Assembly: GCF_026427595.1 (NCBI RefSeq)
Contig: NZ_CP101527.1
Span: 2,761,501 to 2,825,500 of the forward strand
Direction: 5' to 3'
Source of the DNA: Alkalimarinus sediminis
Lineage (GTDB): Bacteria; Pseudomonadota; Gammaproteobacteria; Pseudomonadales; Oleiphilaceae
Length of the DNA stretch: 64,000 bases
Below are positions 1-8,354 of the stretch, one piece after another (the first letter of the stretch is position 1; every line of letters starts with the position of its first letter). The position numbers and the translations under genes are program-made. A model generated the notes under the pieces. The model had not been told where the DNA came from. It did not search any database and saw nothing but the letters and a program-made list of their open reading frames with translations.

Positions 1-378
1 AAAGCAGCAGGATTCGCCAAGGGTGGGTTGTTGAGCAACGCCATTTTAGTAGATAAAGAGAAGGTCGTTAACCCAGAACAGCTACGCTATAAAACAGAAT
101 TTGCGCGTCATAAAGTACTAGATGCAATGGGAGATTTAGCACTCTCGGGCTACCCTATTATCGCCGACTACCACTCTCACAAAGGTGGTCATGATTTAAA
201 CCATAAGCTTGTTACCAAGTTAATGGCAGACCAACGTAACTGGCGCCTGATGACCTATACAGAGTATGCAGACCTAGTTGGACCTCAATTTATTGCAAGC
301 AGTAAATCTGCTCATAAAACGGGTGAGATCAGTTTTAGTCATGATGCTCTGGCGCATGCACGATTAAAAGAGGGGTAA
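1..378 (+). CDS. LpxC-like UDP-3-O-acyl-GlcNAc deacetylase paralogue, 3' part only
   Basis: The reading frame is open from base 1, so the gene starts outside the window; 125 residues are visible. They match the C-terminal 40% of LpxC, the zinc deacetylase that commits lipid A synthesis. The HKVLDAMGDL block (nt 109-138) carries the zinc His and Asp, and GGHDLNHK carries the catalytic His, so the visible active site is intact. The canonical lpxC is at 48300-49211, and this copy differs clearly from it. It also has about 20 extra residues after the last conserved helix. The gene converges on the SDR gene. Whether it deacetylates the same substrate cannot be judged without the N-terminal half. 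Confidence 0.88.
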   Translation, partial: KAAGFAKGGLLSNAILVDKEKVVNPEQLRYKTEFARHKVLDAMGDLALSGYPIIADYHSHKGGHDLNHKLVTKLMADQRNWRLMTYTEYADLVGPQFIASSKSAHKTGEISFSHDALAHARLKEG

Positions 379-419
379 ACATCATTACCTATAGTCGAAG
401 CATAAAAGCCAGTACCGAA

Positions 420-440
420 CAGGCCTGAAAAACAGGCCTG
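420..440. terminator. Stem-loop between convergent genes
   Basis: The 8-base palindrome CAGGCCTG occurs twice around an AAAAA loop, giving an 8 bp stem. It lies 42 nt after the LpxC-like stop codon and just beyond the end of the converging SDR gene. No long T-run follows on either strand, so it is a plausible but weak shared terminator. Confidence 0.45.
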
Positions 441-446
441 ACAACT

Positions 447-1424
447 TTATTCTGTTTGGCTCTTAAGTAGCTCTTTTAGCTTTTCAATACCGTCTTGCTG
501 GGTTATTTCATCACCCAAAAGCTTTTCGAGAGCGGTCACATCGCAACAGTGATTAAACCCCACCGACTGTAACTGGGTAGCCGCAGACTCAGCAATAGCA
601 TGAGGTATCCATTTTATAAGGCCAGGCAACCATACAGGAAGCGGAAGCGTTTTTACCTTGTTCTCAATGCGTTTTTCAGTTCTTATTTCTGTGAACATCT
701 GGTTAAACGATACTGGCAGTCGGTAAGCAACATTGAGCGCACACCGGAGTGAGGCTTCTTTTGTATCCCCTCCCACCGAAGAAACAATCTTCTCACTCAA
801 CTGCACCACAACACGAGCATAGTCTTCTACGGTAATAACAGAATACTCCTGCTCACCTCTACCCACTCTTACCCCTAATCGGGAGAGAAGCACCAACCCT
901 TTCATTAAGAGTGAATCAGAAGGACCTAAAATAAATCGAGGTCTAAGGCAAAAAGCCCACTTGTCATCTCTAGACATGGCCTCAATAATCAGCTGTTCAG
1001 CCTGTGCACGAGAGCGCTCGAGAGCTGTTTCTGGTTGCACAAGCTCAGACTCAAGCACTCGCTTATTGGAATTACGCCCCTGTATGGATAGGGTGCTGCC
1101 ATAAATAATACCTTTAGTATTGTCATTGCATTTAGACAAGAGGTTGTGTGTACCTAATACATTGGTTTCATAAAAACCTGTTTTAAGGAAATCTACTTGT
1201 TTAATACCGAAGTGGAAAAGCAAGTGAGGCTCTTTGAAGAAGAGACTGTCGGGTACATCAGGCAAATTGCCTTCGATAACCTCTACAAAGTCGCGAGGAG
1301 GAAATACTTTGTCTTTTTTTACCAGCGCCCTAACCGCTACACTACCGCTGGGAAGCAGGGCAAGCTGGTCAAGAATAGCCTGCCCCACATAACCGGTCGC
1401 GCCGGTTAATACAACTCTTAGCAT
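447..1424 (-). CDS. NAD-dependent epimerase/dehydratase-like SDR protein with degenerate catalytic motif
   Basis: This is a 325-residue extended short-chain dehydrogenase/reductase. The N-terminal nucleotide-binding motif TGATGYVG (residues 7-14) is perfect, and the Ser/Thr strand STLSIQG (110-116) is present. Where the family has YxxSK, this protein reads LERSR (135-139), so both the catalytic Tyr and Lys are replaced. It may bind NAD(P) and a ligand without being a normal oxidoreductase. No family substrate can be assigned. It lies 54 nt downstream of the ABC1 kinase gene on the same strand and is probably cotranscribed with it, and it converges on the LpxC paralogue. Confidence 0.85.
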   Translation of the reverse strand: MLRVVLTGATGYVGQAILDQLALLPSGSVAVRALVKKDKVFPPRDFVEVIEGNLPDVPDSLFFKEPHLLFHFGIKQVDFLKTGFYETNVLGTHNLLSKCNDNTKGIIYGSTLSIQGRNSNKRVLESELVQPETALERSRAQAEQLIIEAMSRDDKWAFCLRPRFILGPSDSLLMKGLVLLSRLGVRVGRGEQEYSVITVEDYARVVVQLSEKIVSSVGGDTKEASLRCALNVAYRLPVSFNQMFTEIRTEKRIENKVKTLPLPVWLPGLIKWIPHAIAESAATQLQSVGFNHCCDVTALEKLLGDEITQQDGIEKLKELLKSQTE

Positions 1425-1478
1425 GTTGAGTGTTTCACTTTATATTTTATTTTTGTTGGTATCTGGATGCTGCTTTTA

Positions 1479-2876
1479 TTATAGCCGCTCAAAACGCTTC
1501 AAATAAGGTTTTAGTAGATCTCGTCCGTTAAATTCAGCTTCTAGTACCGAGATAAACGTATAAACACCAACCAGTTTCCGATTTAGAAAAACAAACTCTT
1601 TAGGGGGGATTTTAAAGTATCGGTTAATAGCCGACACTGCCGCCCGTTTGGCCACGCGCGTGGGCAGGTCACTCTGTTTCCAACGATACTCGCCCTTGTC
1701 ATTCAGTGCATAATCTGGCACTTCTACCTTGCGGTCAGCCAACGGTTCCAGTACGGCCATACAGACACCACCAAACTCTTCGAGCACTTTTTCCGGCCAG
1801 TCATCATGCATAAAGTTGAGTTTGATACCGCCTTCGATCACTCGTTTGAGGTCTCTCGTATAAGAGGCATAGATCATATCGCAAACAGGGTCGATAAATG
1901 CGTCTGGGTACTTTTGCACAGCACCAAAATCAAGAAGCACAATTCTATCCTCTGCATGCTTTTCATCTGCAAGTCGGATTCTATAATTGCCAAAATTGGG
2001 GTCTGTTTGAATCTCTTTCCAGATAAACATCTCTTTTAAGAACAGCTCTAACGCACTCTCGGCCAGTTTATTTCTACGACTTTGAGGCAGCGATAACACC
2101 TCCTCGCTTGATACCGACAAACCCGGCTCATAGGAGGTCGCCATAACATGAGGCGTTGAGTACTCGAGCAGTATTTCCGGCACGATAAACCGTTCGTCAC
2201 CCTGCAACATTTTACCAAAACGTCGTGTAGTCTCTGCTTCAAGGGTGTAGTCTACCTCGCGGTGCATCATGACCCTGACTTCTTCTAGCCACTCATCAAA
2301 GTCACGGCTAAACGAGACTAGTTTTGCGAGCTTGAGTAACTGCGCCACCGCATCTAAGTCTGAATCAACGGCGTCAGCAACCCCTGGATACTGAATTTTT
2401 AAGCAAATTTCTTTACCATCAGATTTACGTCTTGCACGATGTACCTGACCCAGTGACGCGGCACCTATCGGTGTCTTTTCGATCTCGAGCTCATCTAGGG
2501 CGCCGTTACCCAACTCAAATCGCAGCACCTTTTCAATCGAAGGCCACTCTAGAGCAGTTGTTTGATCTTCAAGTGTATGGAGTGCTTCAGTTACTTCAAC
2601 AGGTAAAAAATGCTCGCCGTAAAGCGCCATCACCTGCCCGATTTTAACCACGCTCCCTTTTAGCTTTCCCAACTCATCTACTAAGAATTCAGCCTGTCTA
2701 GAAAGCATTTTTTTACGTCTTTCTAACCGCTTATCTTTACTGGTAAAAACATTAGCAGCAACATGCCCTGCCATTCGAGTGCTTGCAAATAAGCCTGCTT
2801 TGGTAAGACTCAATCTTCTTTCAAAGCTACCCGTTTTTATACGAGCAACGGTATCGTTGTTTTTGTCATCTGCCAT
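1479..2876 (-). CDS. ABC1/ADCK3-family atypical protein kinase-like (UbiB relative)
   Basis: This 465-residue protein has the ABC1 (Coq8/ADCK3) signatures: KIGQ in the N-terminal extension (78-81), the alanine-rich GAASLGQ loop (138-144) replacing a glycine-rich loop, an ATP-site Lys (K160), the EVDYTLEAE helix (207-215), catalytic-loop D292 and N297, and the DFG motif (316-318). The family supports isoprenoid-quinone synthesis as an ATPase/kinase-like factor. It is shorter than Escherichia coli UbiB, and I see no C-terminal membrane anchors, so it is probably a second ABC1 protein rather than UbiB itself. It lies between lipA and the SDR gene on the same strand. The role in this organism is inferred only from the family. 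Confidence 0.88.
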   Translation of the reverse strand: MADDKNNDTVARIKTGSFERRLSLTKAGLFASTRMAGHVAANVFTSKDKRLERRKKMLSRQAEFLVDELGKLKGSVVKIGQVMALYGEHFLPVEVTEALHTLEDQTTALEWPSIEKVLRFELGNGALDELEIEKTPIGAASLGQVHRARRKSDGKEICLKIQYPGVADAVDSDLDAVAQLLKLAKLVSFSRDFDEWLEEVRVMMHREVDYTLEAETTRRFGKMLQGDERFIVPEILLEYSTPHVMATSYEPGLSVSSEEVLSLPQSRRNKLAESALELFLKEMFIWKEIQTDPNFGNYRIRLADEKHAEDRIVLLDFGAVQKYPDAFIDPVCDMIYASYTRDLKRVIEGGIKLNFMHDDWPEKVLEEFGGVCMAVLEPLADRKVEVPDYALNDKGEYRWKQSDLPTRVAKRAAVSAINRYFKIPPKEFVFLNRKLVGVYTFISVLEAEFNGRDLLKPYLKRFERL

Positions 2877-2955
2877 CTTTACTAACTTCAGCTATGTCCA
2901 TTTAATCAGCGTCTCGCATTAGACCTCTGTCACCCTCTTTGTCATTGGGACGCTG

Positions 2956-3954
2956 TTAACTTACTTTCTCTCCATGAGCCTGCTTATCGGCATGGTATGA
3001 AGAACGAACCATTGGCCCACTAGCGACATGCTTAAACCCCATCGCTCGGCCTTTTTCCGCCAAGGCATCAAACTCTGCAGGAGTCACAAAACGCTCTAGT
3101 TTTAAGTGGTCTTTACTAGGCTGCAGGTACTGTCCCAAAGTGAGCATATCTACATCATGGCGTCTAAGATCTTCCATTACCTGTTCTACTTCAGCAATAT
3201 CTTCACCAATACCCAACATTAAACCCGACTTTGTCAGCACCTGTGGTGCGCGAGCTTTGTACTCTTTCAGTAGTTTCAGCGACCACTCATAGTCTGAACC
3301 TGGGCGCACCTTACGGTATAAGCTAGGTACGGTTTCAAGGTTGTGGTTGAATACATCTGGTGGTGTCTGTTGCAAAATATCTAGCGCAATATCCATTCGA
3401 CCACGAAAATCAGGCACTAGCACTTCTATTTCGATTTTAGGGCTCAAAATGCGCGTTTCTCTAATGCAATCAACAAAGTGACCAGCACCGCCATCTCTCA
3501 GGTCGTCACGATCGACCGAAGTGATCACTACATAACGCAAGCCCATATCAGCAATAGCTTCTGCGAGTTGAGCAGGCTCATTCTGATCTAGTGGTTTTGG
3601 GCGGCCATGAGCTACATCACAAAATGGACATCGGCGGGTGCAGATGTCCCCCATGATCATAAAGGTAGCAGTACCACCACCAAAGCATTCGCCTAAATTG
3701 GGACAAGAGGCTTCTTCGCAAACCGTATGCAGTTTGTGCTTTCTAAGCTTTTTCTTAATGTTATCAATCTTGGGCGTTGCCGGAACACGAACACGTATCC
3801 AGTCGGGCTTGCGCGGCATTTTATCTGTCGCGATTACTTTCACCGGGATGCGTGCGACCTTCTCAGCCCCACGCAGTTTTACCCCTGTCTCTACTCGCCT
3901 ACTTTTTGCAGCTTCCGCTTTTTCGGTGCCAGTACTATTATCCGACTCTTTCAT
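2956..3954 (-). CDS. lipA: Lipoyl synthase
   Basis: LipA is a radical-SAM enzyme that inserts two sulfurs into octanoyl groups on lipoyl domains of E2 and GcvH proteins. The auxiliary-cluster cysteines C79, C84 and C90 and the radical-SAM triad C105, C109 and C112 (CTRRCPFC) are all present. The C-terminal RSSYHA segment supplies the conserved Arg-Ser-Ser that ligates the auxiliary cluster. At 332 residues it is normal in length, with a charged N-terminal extension of about 50 residues. It lies 58 nt after lipB, so octanoyl transfer and sulfur insertion are encoded together. Confidence 0.97.
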   Translation of the reverse strand: MKESDNSTGTEKAEAAKSRRVETGVKLRGAEKVARIPVKVIATDKMPRKPDWIRVRVPATPKIDNIKKKLRKHKLHTVCEEASCPNLGECFGGGTATFMIMGDICTRRCPFCDVAHGRPKPLDQNEPAQLAEAIADMGLRYVVITSVDRDDLRDGGAGHFVDCIRETRILSPKIEIEVLVPDFRGRMDIALDILQQTPPDVFNHNLETVPSLYRKVRPGSDYEWSLKLLKEYKARAPQVLTKSGLMLGIGEDIAEVEQVMEDLRRHDVDMLTLGQYLQPSKDHLKLERFVTPAEFDALAEKGRAMGFKHVASGPMVRSSYHADKQAHGEKVS

Positions 3955-4012
3955 GGTTCAACTCATTTTGCTAGTTCTTAACCCTCAACCAGTAGTTGGC
4001 AGTAAGGTCATT

Positions 4013-4741
4013 TTAAAATTCAGGTAGCTCGTGGGTAACGTTCACGGCTTGATAACCAAACGCTTCAGTCAGCTTGGACTGTAACTTTTCGGCTACATCA
4101 TCAATCAACAATGGACACGCGTCTGATGGCGAATAGTATTGCTCTAATGTTTGTTGATTCAGCCCTTTTAACTGCACTATCTCCATCCCTTGGTAGCCAC
4201 AGGGATTTATGCGAGAAAAAGGCTCAAGGTCCATATCGATATTGAGACTTAACCCATGAAAAGAGCGTCCTTTTCGGATTCTAAGCCCTAATGAGGCGAT
4301 TTTCGCCTCTCCTACATAAACGCCAGGCGCATCTTTTCGCGCTGCTGCTTCAACACCGTATAAAGAGAGCGTGTCGATAATGGCTTGCTCGATTAAAGAG
4401 ACCAACGCTCGAGCCCCCATATTACGACGCTTAATATCAACCATAATATAGGCAATTAGTTGACCAGGGCCGTGATAAGTGACCTGACCGCCTCTATCCA
4501 CTTGTACCACAGGAATGTCGCCTGGAAATAAAACATGCTCTGCTTTACCTGCTTGGCCCTGGGTAAATACGGGCGGGTGCTGCAATAGCCATATCTCATC
4601 CGTTGTACTATCGTCTCGCCCATCGGTAAAGGCTTTCATTGCCTCCCACGCGAGAGTATATTCGGTGACGCCCAGCACTCTAACCATAAGCGCTTGGGTA
4701 ACCTTCGTCAGTGGTTGCGAATCGGGCGCGTCAGAGTACAT
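4013..4741 (-). CDS. lipB: Octanoyl-[ACP]:protein N-octanoyltransferase
   Basis: LipB moves octanoate from acyl carrier protein to lipoyl domains and provides the substrate for LipA. The family motif [11 protein letters not shown] is at 83-93, the catalytic Lys is K148 and the catalytic Cys is C181 (NPCGYQG). The ATG at 4741 is preceded by AGGG with 7 nt spacing; a later Met19 lacks a Shine-Dalgarno sequence. The resulting 242 residues include an N-terminal extension of about 18. It starts 9 nt after the ybeD stop, so ybeD-lipB-lipA form one operon. Confidence 0.96.
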   Translation of the reverse strand: MYSDAPDSQPLTKVTQALMVRVLGVTEYTLAWEAMKAFTDGRDDSTTDEIWLLQHPPVFTQGQAGKAEHVLFPGDIPVVQVDRGGQVTYHGPGQLIAYIMVDIKRRNMGARALVSLIEQAIIDTLSLYGVEAAARKDAPGVYVGEAKIASLGLRIRKGRSFHGLSLNIDMDLEPFSRINPCGYQGMEIVQLKGLNQQTLEQYYSPSDACPLLIDDVAEKLQSKLTEAFGYQAVNVTHELPEF

Positions 4742-4750
4742 ACCGAAACC

Positions 4751-5020
4751 CTAAATAACCATGGTTACGCGGCCACTAGCTTTCAAATCTTCAAACAGAT
4801 TTTCTAGCTGATCTTTGCCTGTTGCAACAATGCTTAGTCTCACCGATACAAACTTCCCGTTTCGGCTAGCGTTGATATCTACACATTCTGCATCCAAATC
4901 TGGCGCATGAACGGAAATAGTTTTTATCACAAACTCTTTAAAATCTGGAGCGGCCTTGCCAATCACCTTGATCGGATAATCACAAGGGAACTCAATTTTT
5001 GGAGGTTCAGGCTGACTCAT
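4751..5020 (-). CDS. ybeD: YbeD/DUF493 family small regulatory-domain protein
   Basis: This 89-residue cytosolic protein begins with an acidic and proline-rich stretch followed by the FPCDYPIKVIGK strand typical of the DUF493 (YbeD) fold, an ACT-like alpha/beta domain. No catalytic residues are recognisable. The gene lies immediately upstream of lipB, as in many gammaproteobacteria, which suggests a link to lipoate metabolism, but no reaction is established. Length is normal for the family. Confidence 0.93.
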   Translation of the reverse strand: MSQPEPPKIEFPCDYPIKVIGKAAPDFKEFVIKTISVHAPDLDAECVDINASRNGKFVSVRLSIVATGKDQLENLFEDLKASGRVTMVI

Positions 5021-5127
5021 ATTACTACACCTATCTTAACTGTATCATGAGCATGTAAACTCATATAAATCAATATGTTTGCTGTATTCGCTTAACTAAA
5101 AACGCACTAAATCGAGCGCTAGTAAAG

Positions 5128-5997
5128 TCAAACATTCGCTTCACGAAACACTCGCTTTTTGTTGGCTTGATAGTGTTCTGCCATCAACTGCCATAGTGCT
5201 CCCGGTTCTCCATTGCCAACGGGACGACTATTTAACTCAACCACTGGCAGAATTTCACGAGTCGAACTACTGATCCAGACTTCATCCGCCTGCTCAAGAA
5301 ACTCTTGCGTCATCGCTATTTCTTGCAATGGCATATGGTGATCCTGCGCGAGTCCAATAATAATATCACGGGTAATCCCACCCAAAATATGATCATCTTT
5401 TATCGGGGTGTAGATTGTACCATTTTTAACAGCAAAGACATTGGCCGCTGCGCACTCTGTAATATGACCATCTCGCACCAAAATAGCTTCTTGGGCGCCT
5501 GAGTCAGCAGCTTGTTGTTTTAATAGAATATTCGGTAGCAGCGCGATTGATTTAATATCACACCGACTCCAGCGAGTGTCTGGGATGGTCATCGCCGTAA
5601 TCCCCTTAGCTTTTGTCGCATCAGCAGCCAGGGGCGGCGTAATAGGGCTCACCATGGCAAAAATAGTCGGTGAGATCTCGTCAGGAAAGGCATGATTACG
5701 AGTTTCGTACGCTCCCCGGGTAATTTGAAGATATACCGACAGGTCACCACCACCATTCTTAACAACTAACTGCTGTAGCAACGCCTCCCACTCTGCAGTA
5801 GTGGTACTTAGTGGAATGCGCACAGCCTCAAGGCTACGCTGTAGTCGGATTAAGTGCCCCTCTAAACCAAACGGCTCACCGCTATAATAGGGTATGACTT
5901 CGTAAACACCATCAGCAAAGAGAAACCCTCGATCAAGGGGAGAGATACGAGCCTCTTCCAGCGGTAAAAATGAACCATTCAAAAACGCAATACTCAT
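5128..5997 (-). CDS. dat: D-amino-acid aminotransferase (class IV PLP enzyme)
   Basis: This is a fold-type IV aminotransferase of 289 residues. The CDIKS segment (Lys149 from the chosen start) provides the PLP lysine, and the GGITRDIII and SSSTREILPV blocks match bacterial D-alanine aminotransferases rather than IlvE. The enzyme interconverts D-Ala/2-oxoglutarate and D-Glu/pyruvate, both peptidoglycan precursors. The ATG at 5997 is chosen because AAGGG lies 8 nt upstream; an in-frame GTG at 6006 is too close to that site. It lies between dacA and the lipoate genes, separated from dacA by a terminator. Aminodeoxychorismate lyase is a less likely alternative. Confidence 0.88.
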   Translation of the reverse strand: MSIAFLNGSFLPLEEARISPLDRGFLFADGVYEVIPYYSGEPFGLEGHLIRLQRSLEAVRIPLSTTTAEWEALLQQLVVKNGGGDLSVYLQITRGAYETRNHAFPDEISPTIFAMVSPITPPLAADATKAKGITAMTIPDTRWSRCDIKSIALLPNILLKQQAADSGAQEAILVRDGHITECAAANVFAVKNGTIYTPIKDDHILGGITRDIIIGLAQDHHMPLQEIAMTQEFLEQADEVWISSSTREILPVVELNSRPVGNGEPGALWQLMAEHYQANKKRVFREANV

Positions 5998-6050
5998 AAG
6001 CAGCACCCTTTAATACGATAATCATTCATACAGCCCCCACATTTAAAACA

Positions 6051-6078
6051 AAAAGAGAGACCCGAAGGTCCCTCTTTT
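6051..6078 (-). terminator. Rho-independent terminator of dacA
   Basis: On the minus strand this is a 12 bp stem (one G-T wobble) closed by a stable TTCG tetraloop. Its right arm ends in TTTT and is followed by TGTTTT. It starts 29 nt after the dacA stop codon and separates the dacA transcript from dat. Confidence 0.78.
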
Positions 6079-6107
6079 GGTGAATCAAACAGGCTTGCAA
6101 CTTAAAA

Positions 6108-7283
6108 CTATGAGAAAAGGCCAATAAAGAACAGCTTAATCAGATCCCATATACGCTTGAAGAAGCCACCCTCCTCTACAGGTTGCAGCGCTATCAATGG
6201 TTCATCAACCACTAATTCGCCATTAAGCGTTACCTTAACCCGACCAAACTCTTCACCCGTGTTAACGGGCGCTTTGATCACGCTATCAACGTCTAGCACC
6301 GCTTCAAGGTTACCCTTCTGGCCTCGTGGAATCGTCACCACCACATCTTTTGCGACCCCAAGATTCAGAACATCACTCTGCCCTGCCCACACCTTACTAT
6401 CTAGTAGCACTTGTCCCGTTTTATATAACTCATGGGTTTCATAGTAGCGGAAGCCATAATTTAATAGTTTTTGTGTTTCTCTTGCTCTGGCTTCTTCACT
6501 GGTTGTACCCATTACAACACTGATCAATCTCATATCGTCACGTTTTGCAGAGGCTACCAAGCAGTACCCTGCAGCATTGGTGTGGCCGGTTTTCAAACCG
6601 TCAACCGATTTATCTCTCCATAACAACCGGTTACGGTTAGGCTGTCGGATATTATTGTAGGTAAAATATTTTTCAGCGTAGAGGCCGTACTGGTCCGGGA
6701 AGTCTTGAATAATAGCCCGAGCCAACCGAGCCAAATCAAACGCTGTTGAATAGTGTTCGTCAGATGGCAAACCCGTTGCATTGACGAAATGAGACCCCTG
6801 CATACCCAGAATTTGGGCATGCTGGTTCATAATATCTGCAAATGCACCTTCACTACCGGCTATATGTTCTGCTACGGCAATGCTGGCATCATTACCCGAC
6901 TGAATAACAATACCTTTTAGGATATCCTCTAAAGGCACCCGAGTACCTTCTTTGATAAACATTTTAGAGCCGCCTGTACGCCATGCTTCTACACTGACTA
7001 AAACTTCATCGTCAGGTTTAATGTTGCCCTGAGCTATCTCATACTCAACGATAAATGCGGTCATCATTTTAGTGAGACTAGCAGGAGGTAACTGTTCTTG
7101 AGAGTTCTCTTCAACAATAATTTCTCCGCTGTTGGCATCCATCAGTATGTAAGATTTAGCGGCTATTTGAGGTGGCGCAGGAATTAGCGCAGGCTGTGCC
7201 GTAGAATACCCGCTAATACTAATAAGCGCGGAGAACACAAAAATTAAAGGCCATAGCACGTGTGGAACTTTCCGGGATAACAT
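6108..7283 (-). CDS. dacA: D-alanyl-D-alanine carboxypeptidase, PBP5/6 type
   Basis: This low-molecular-mass penicillin-binding protein trims the terminal D-Ala from periplasmic pentapeptides. The active-site motifs are SLTK (nucleophile S69, K72), SGN (129-131) and KTG (231-233). An N-terminal hydrophobic segment acts as signal peptide. The last ~20 residues (FFKRIWDLIKLFFIGLF) form the amphipathic helix that anchors PBP5 proteins to the inner membrane. At 391 residues it is normal. It follows rlpA after 126 nt on the same strand and ends at a strong terminator. Confidence 0.97.
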   Translation of the reverse strand: MLSRKVPHVLWPLIFVFSALISISGYSTAQPALIPAPPQIAAKSYILMDANSGEIIVEENSQEQLPPASLTKMMTAFIVEYEIAQGNIKPDDEVLVSVEAWRTGGSKMFIKEGTRVPLEDILKGIVIQSGNDASIAVAEHIAGSEGAFADIMNQHAQILGMQGSHFVNATGLPSDEHYSTAFDLARLARAIIQDFPDQYGLYAEKYFTYNNIRQPNRNRLLWRDKSVDGLKTGHTNAAGYCLVASAKRDDMRLISVVMGTTSEEARARETQKLLNYGFRYYETHELYKTGQVLLDSKVWAGQSDVLNLGVAKDVVVTIPRGQKGNLEAVLDVDSVIKAPVNTGEEFGRVKVTLNGELVVDEPLIALQPVEEGGFFKRIWDLIKLFFIGLFS

Positions 7284-7409
7284 AGAAAAGACTCAATTTA
7301 TTTAGTTTTACAAAAAGATTGCCCCTCATCCTGAGGAACGTACATAACAGGATTGAAATACTACCCTATCCGAATAGAGGATTCACCCCGTTCTAGCGAT
7401 TACTCACCC

Positions 7410-8348
7410 CTAAGAAGAAACAGGACGGGTAATAATCATGGGTGACCCCACGTTTGACTCTGTCAATTGTTTTAGCAACTGCTCTGCCTCTCTTAGGTCA
7501 TAAAAGGGGCCCAGTCTAACTCGGTGAAATACTTTACTCATATCTGAGGCAGTTTTTACGTTAGAAGAACTCACTGACGCAGCAGAAGCATAAGCACTCT
7601 CTTTTATTTCGGCATCCACTCGCTGTTTTAACTGTTGTGCCGCAGACTCGGTAGAAAAAGCCCCTACCTGAACAAAGTAACCGTAGCCATTGGCCAAAGA
7701 CTTAGCGGCTGCAGATTGGTTTGGCTTAGTCGCCACCACAGGAGCAGAAACCGTTGAGGATGGCGGCGCAACTGTAATAGCTTCAACCTCCACATGAGCT
7801 ATTCCACTGCTGTAATAACCGAGCTTTTTCGCCGCTGCATAAGATAAATCAATAATTCGACCTTCATGAAACGGGCCTCGATCGTTTATCCGTACAATAA
7901 CACTGCGACCATTATCTAGGTTGGTGACTTTGGCATAGGTCGGCAGCGGGAGTGACTTATGGGCTGCTGACATCTCATACATATTATACGTCTCTCCATT
8001 AGACGTTTTATGTCCATGAAACTTTGCGCCGTACCATGATGCACCGCCCCTCTCTTTGTACCCTTCTGCTGTGGGAAGCACATGATAAGTCTTACCCCAG
8101 ACTTTATAGCTAGACATGTTACCGCCTCGGCTCTTGGGCTCGTAGACTGGAACAGGGTCTGGTAGTTCACTAACATCAAACTCTCGATCAGGCGCTGCAT
8201 CAGTATCCATACTGTAGCGGGAAGGCGCAGAACAACCCACAATAGCCGTTACCAGTACTACTATACCGGCCTTTTTGAGGCTGCCACTTAACCGTCTACG
8301 ATTTGCTTTCGACTTGTTATTGGCTTCCATAATATCGATACTGCTCAT
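7410..8348 (-). CDS. rlpA: RlpA septal-ring lytic transglycosylase/lipoprotein
   Basis: RlpA is an outer-membrane lipoprotein that cleaves denuded glycan strands at the septum. A lipobox ending in VGC gives the lipidated Cys at about residue 39. The double-psi beta-barrel (about 100-190) contains GGASWYG, the HKTSNGE loop and NDRGPF with the catalytic Asp. A C-terminal SPOR domain (about 222-310) binds denuded glycan. The start is ATG 8348 with AGGG just upstream; an adjacent GTG would add one residue. It is 6 nt after the mltB stop, so the two lytic enzymes are coupled. Confidence 0.94.
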   Translation of the reverse strand: MSSIDIMEANNKSKANRRRLSGSLKKAGIVVLVTAIVGCSAPSRYSMDTDAAPDREFDVSELPDPVPVYEPKSRGGNMSSYKVWGKTYHVLPTAEGYKERGGASWYGAKFHGHKTSNGETYNMYEMSAAHKSLPLPTYAKVTNLDNGRSVIVRINDRGPFHEGRIIDLSYAAAKKLGYYSSGIAHVEVEAITVAPPSSTVSAPVVATKPNQSAAAKSLANGYGYFVQVGAFSTESAAQQLKQRVDAEIKESAYASAASVSSSNVKTASDMSKVFHRVRLGPFYDLREAEQLLKQLTESNVGSPMIITRPVSS

Positions 8349-8354
8349 CACACC

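Noticed and set aside
3638-4027. 129-residue plus-strand frame over the lipA 5' end
   Set aside because: It is antisense to highly conserved lipoyl synthase cysteine motifs and has no recognisable domain.
7324-7336. CCTCA-TCC-TGAGG hairpin between rlpA and dacA
   Set aside because: A 5 bp stem with a distant T-tract is too weak to call a terminator, and rlpA and dacA may be cotranscribed.
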